A stretch of DNA of 64,000 nt from Mycobacterium sp. PS03-16. Its GTDB lineage: Bacteria; Actinomycetota; Actinomycetes; Mycobacteriales; Mycobacteriaceae. Location: contig NZ_SPQO01000009.1 in assembly GCF_004570325.1 (NCBI RefSeq), positions 1 to 64,000 on the forward strand, read 5' to 3'. Numbering within the stretch: the first letter of the stretch is position 1; every line of letters begins with the position of its first letter. This document shows, piece by piece, positions 63,041 to 64,000 of the stretch. The position numbers were made by a program, and so were the translations under genes. The notes beneath the pieces were generated by a model. That model saw only the letters and a list, made by a program, of their open reading frames with translations, was not told the DNA's origin and ran no database searches.

Positions 63041-64000
63041 ATGGGCATCGAGCCGGCGCCCGGGTACACCGACGTCGAAGGCGTGCTCGCCGACTACCGC
63101 GCCGCACGCGCGCAGCAGGCGCTGTTCGACATCCGCGGCGCGGCCCGGACCGGCTACGACGAATTCGTCGACGCCGCAGGCGACATCCGGCCCGCCTGGC
63201 GGGAGCTGGCGCAGTGCGTGGCCGAGCGGGGCAGGGGCGGCCTCCACCGGCTCGGTGAGGTGGTGCGGGACCGCGTCGATCAGGACGGCATCACCTACCG
63301 GCACGGCGACGACGGCGCCCCGGGCGGGTGGCGCCTCGACGGGCTGCCCCTACTGGTCCCGGCCGCCGACTGGGACGTGCTCGAAGCGGGGCTGGTGCAG
63401 CGGTCGCGGCTGCTGGACGCGGTGCTCACCGACCTCTACGGTCCCCAGCGGTGCCTCACCTCCGGTGTGTTGCCGCCCCAGCTCGTCTTCTCCCACCCCG
63501 GGTATGTGCGGGCCGCCCGCGGCATCCAGGTGCCCGGTCGGCGGCAGCTGTTCCTGCACGGATGCGATGTCAGCCGCGGGGCCGACGGCGCCTTCCGCGT
63601 CAACGCCGACTGGACCCAGGCGCCGTCGGGCGCGGGCTACGCGCTGGCCGACCGCCGCGTGGTGGCGCACGCCGTGCCCGAGCTCTACGAGCGGATCGGC
63701 CCGCGCCCGGTGTCCCCGTGGGCGCAGGCGTTGCGGCTCGCGCTGATCGACGCCGCCCCGGACGCCGCCGAAGAGCCCGTGGTCGTCGTGCTCAGCCCCG
63801 GCAGCCAGTCCGAAACCGCCTTCGACCAGGCGTATCTCGCGAGTGTGCTGGGCTTCCCGCTGGTCGAGAGCCCCGACCTGGTGGTCCGCGACGGCGCGCT
63901 GTGGATGCGCTCCCTGGGCCGACTGCAACGCGTCGACGTCGTGCTGCGCCGGGTGGACGCCGAGTTCGCCGACCCGCTGGACCTGCGGGCCGACTCGCGT
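63041..64000 (+). CDS. Circularly permuted ATP-grasp family protein (Rv2567-like), partial
   Basis: First 320 codons of a gene that continues beyond the window with no stop. The sequence (DVEGVLADYRAARAQQALFDIRGAARTGYDEF, WRLDGLPLLVPAADWDVLEAGLVQRSRLLDAVLTDLYGPQRCL, VVVVLSPGSQSETAFDQAYLASVLGFPLVESPDLVVRDG) matches the circularly permuted ATP-grasp proteins that in mycobacteria are joined to an alpha-E domain. The family is thought to form amide bonds in small peptides; substrate unknown. ATG at 63041. Positional orthologue of Rv2567. Confidence 0.85.
   Translation, partial: MGIEPAPGYTDVEGVLADYRAARAQQALFDIRGAARTGYDEFVDAAGDIRPAWRELAQCVAERGRGGLHRLGEVVRDRVDQDGITYRHGDDGAPGGWRLDGLPLLVPAADWDVLEAGLVQRSRLLDAVLTDLYGPQRCLTSGVLPPQLVFSHPGYVRAARGIQVPGRRQLFLHGCDVSRGADGAFRVNADWTQAPSGAGYALADRRVVAHAVPELYERIGPRPVSPWAQALRLALIDAAPDAAEEPVVVVLSPGSQSETAFDQAYLASVLGFPLVESPDLVVRDGALWMRSLGRLQRVDVVLRRVDAEFADPLDLRADSR

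Overview
The window is high-GC actinobacterial DNA, almost certainly from a rapidly growing mycobacterium (Mycolicibacterium type). Gene order matches the M. tuberculosis Rv2585c-Rv2567 stretch at both ends and in the middle: a peptide-binding lipoprotein, apt, relA, ppiB-type genes, an Rv2581c-type hydrolase and hisS on the left; an Rv2578c-type radical SAM gene, then homologues of Rv2575, Rv2574, Rv2573 and aspS; and the start of an Rv2567-type ATP-grasp gene at the right edge. Other actinobacterial or mycobacterial marks are a mycofactocin-type SDR, a 13E12-family HNH protein, an MmpS-like secreted protein, F420/DDN-type proteins and many GTGA/ATGA overlaps.

Layout. 1-9.5 kb: conserved housekeeping backbone (purine salvage, stringent response, histidyl-tRNA synthetase). 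9.5-23.4 kb: accessory catabolic region with a Zn-alcohol dehydrogenase, a double acyl-CoA dehydrogenase, enoyl-CoA hydratases, an HpaB-type flavoenzyme, three luciferase-like monooxygenases, an SDR, a CMD protein, an NTF2-like protein and GntR and TetR regulators. Three copies of a four-hexamer repeat (GTNRAY x4) mark the promoters of two luciferase-like genes and of the TetR gene. 23.4-28.2 kb: complete urea-type ABC transporter urtABCDE. 28.5-30.6 kb: secreted protein, small ORF, cspA and an SOS-box-controlled radical SAM gene. 30.6-36 kb: a second acyl-CoA catabolic unit (amidohydrolase, two acyl-CoA dehydrogenases, TesB thioesterase) under a TetR whose palindrome occurs twice. 36-40.4 kb: 13E12 HNH protein, a frameshifted mycofactocin-type SDR, a Baeyer-Villiger-like monooxygenase and its TetR. 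40.4-48.3 kb: DinB-like protein, DUF885 protein, YpfJ-type metallopeptidase, carboxylesterase, SRPBCC protein, ketopantoate-reductase-like protein and aspS.

48.3-59.7 kb holds the most unusual unit, an apparently co-transcribed minus-strand cluster. In order of transcription it encodes a very large ATPase/TPR-like/GAF/nucleotide-cyclase protein, an encapsulin-like (HK97-fold) shell protein, a polyprenyl diphosphate synthase, two small orphan proteins, a CrtC/AttH-like protein, an SCP2-like lipid-binding protein and a flavin amine-oxidase/desaturase-like enzyme with a long disordered C-terminal extension. The last six genes are translationally coupled. I read this as a candidate isoprenoid-processing nanocompartment system. 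The shell assignment rests on residue-pattern comparison by eye and needs structural confirmation.

59.8-64 kb: two tandem DDN-like proteins, a thiolase divergent from an HxlR regulator with a perfect operator palindrome between them, a YjbR protein with a 3' frameshift, and the partial ATP-grasp gene. I found no tRNA, rRNA, CRISPR array, insertion sequence or prophage. No gene-free stretch exceeds 300 bases.
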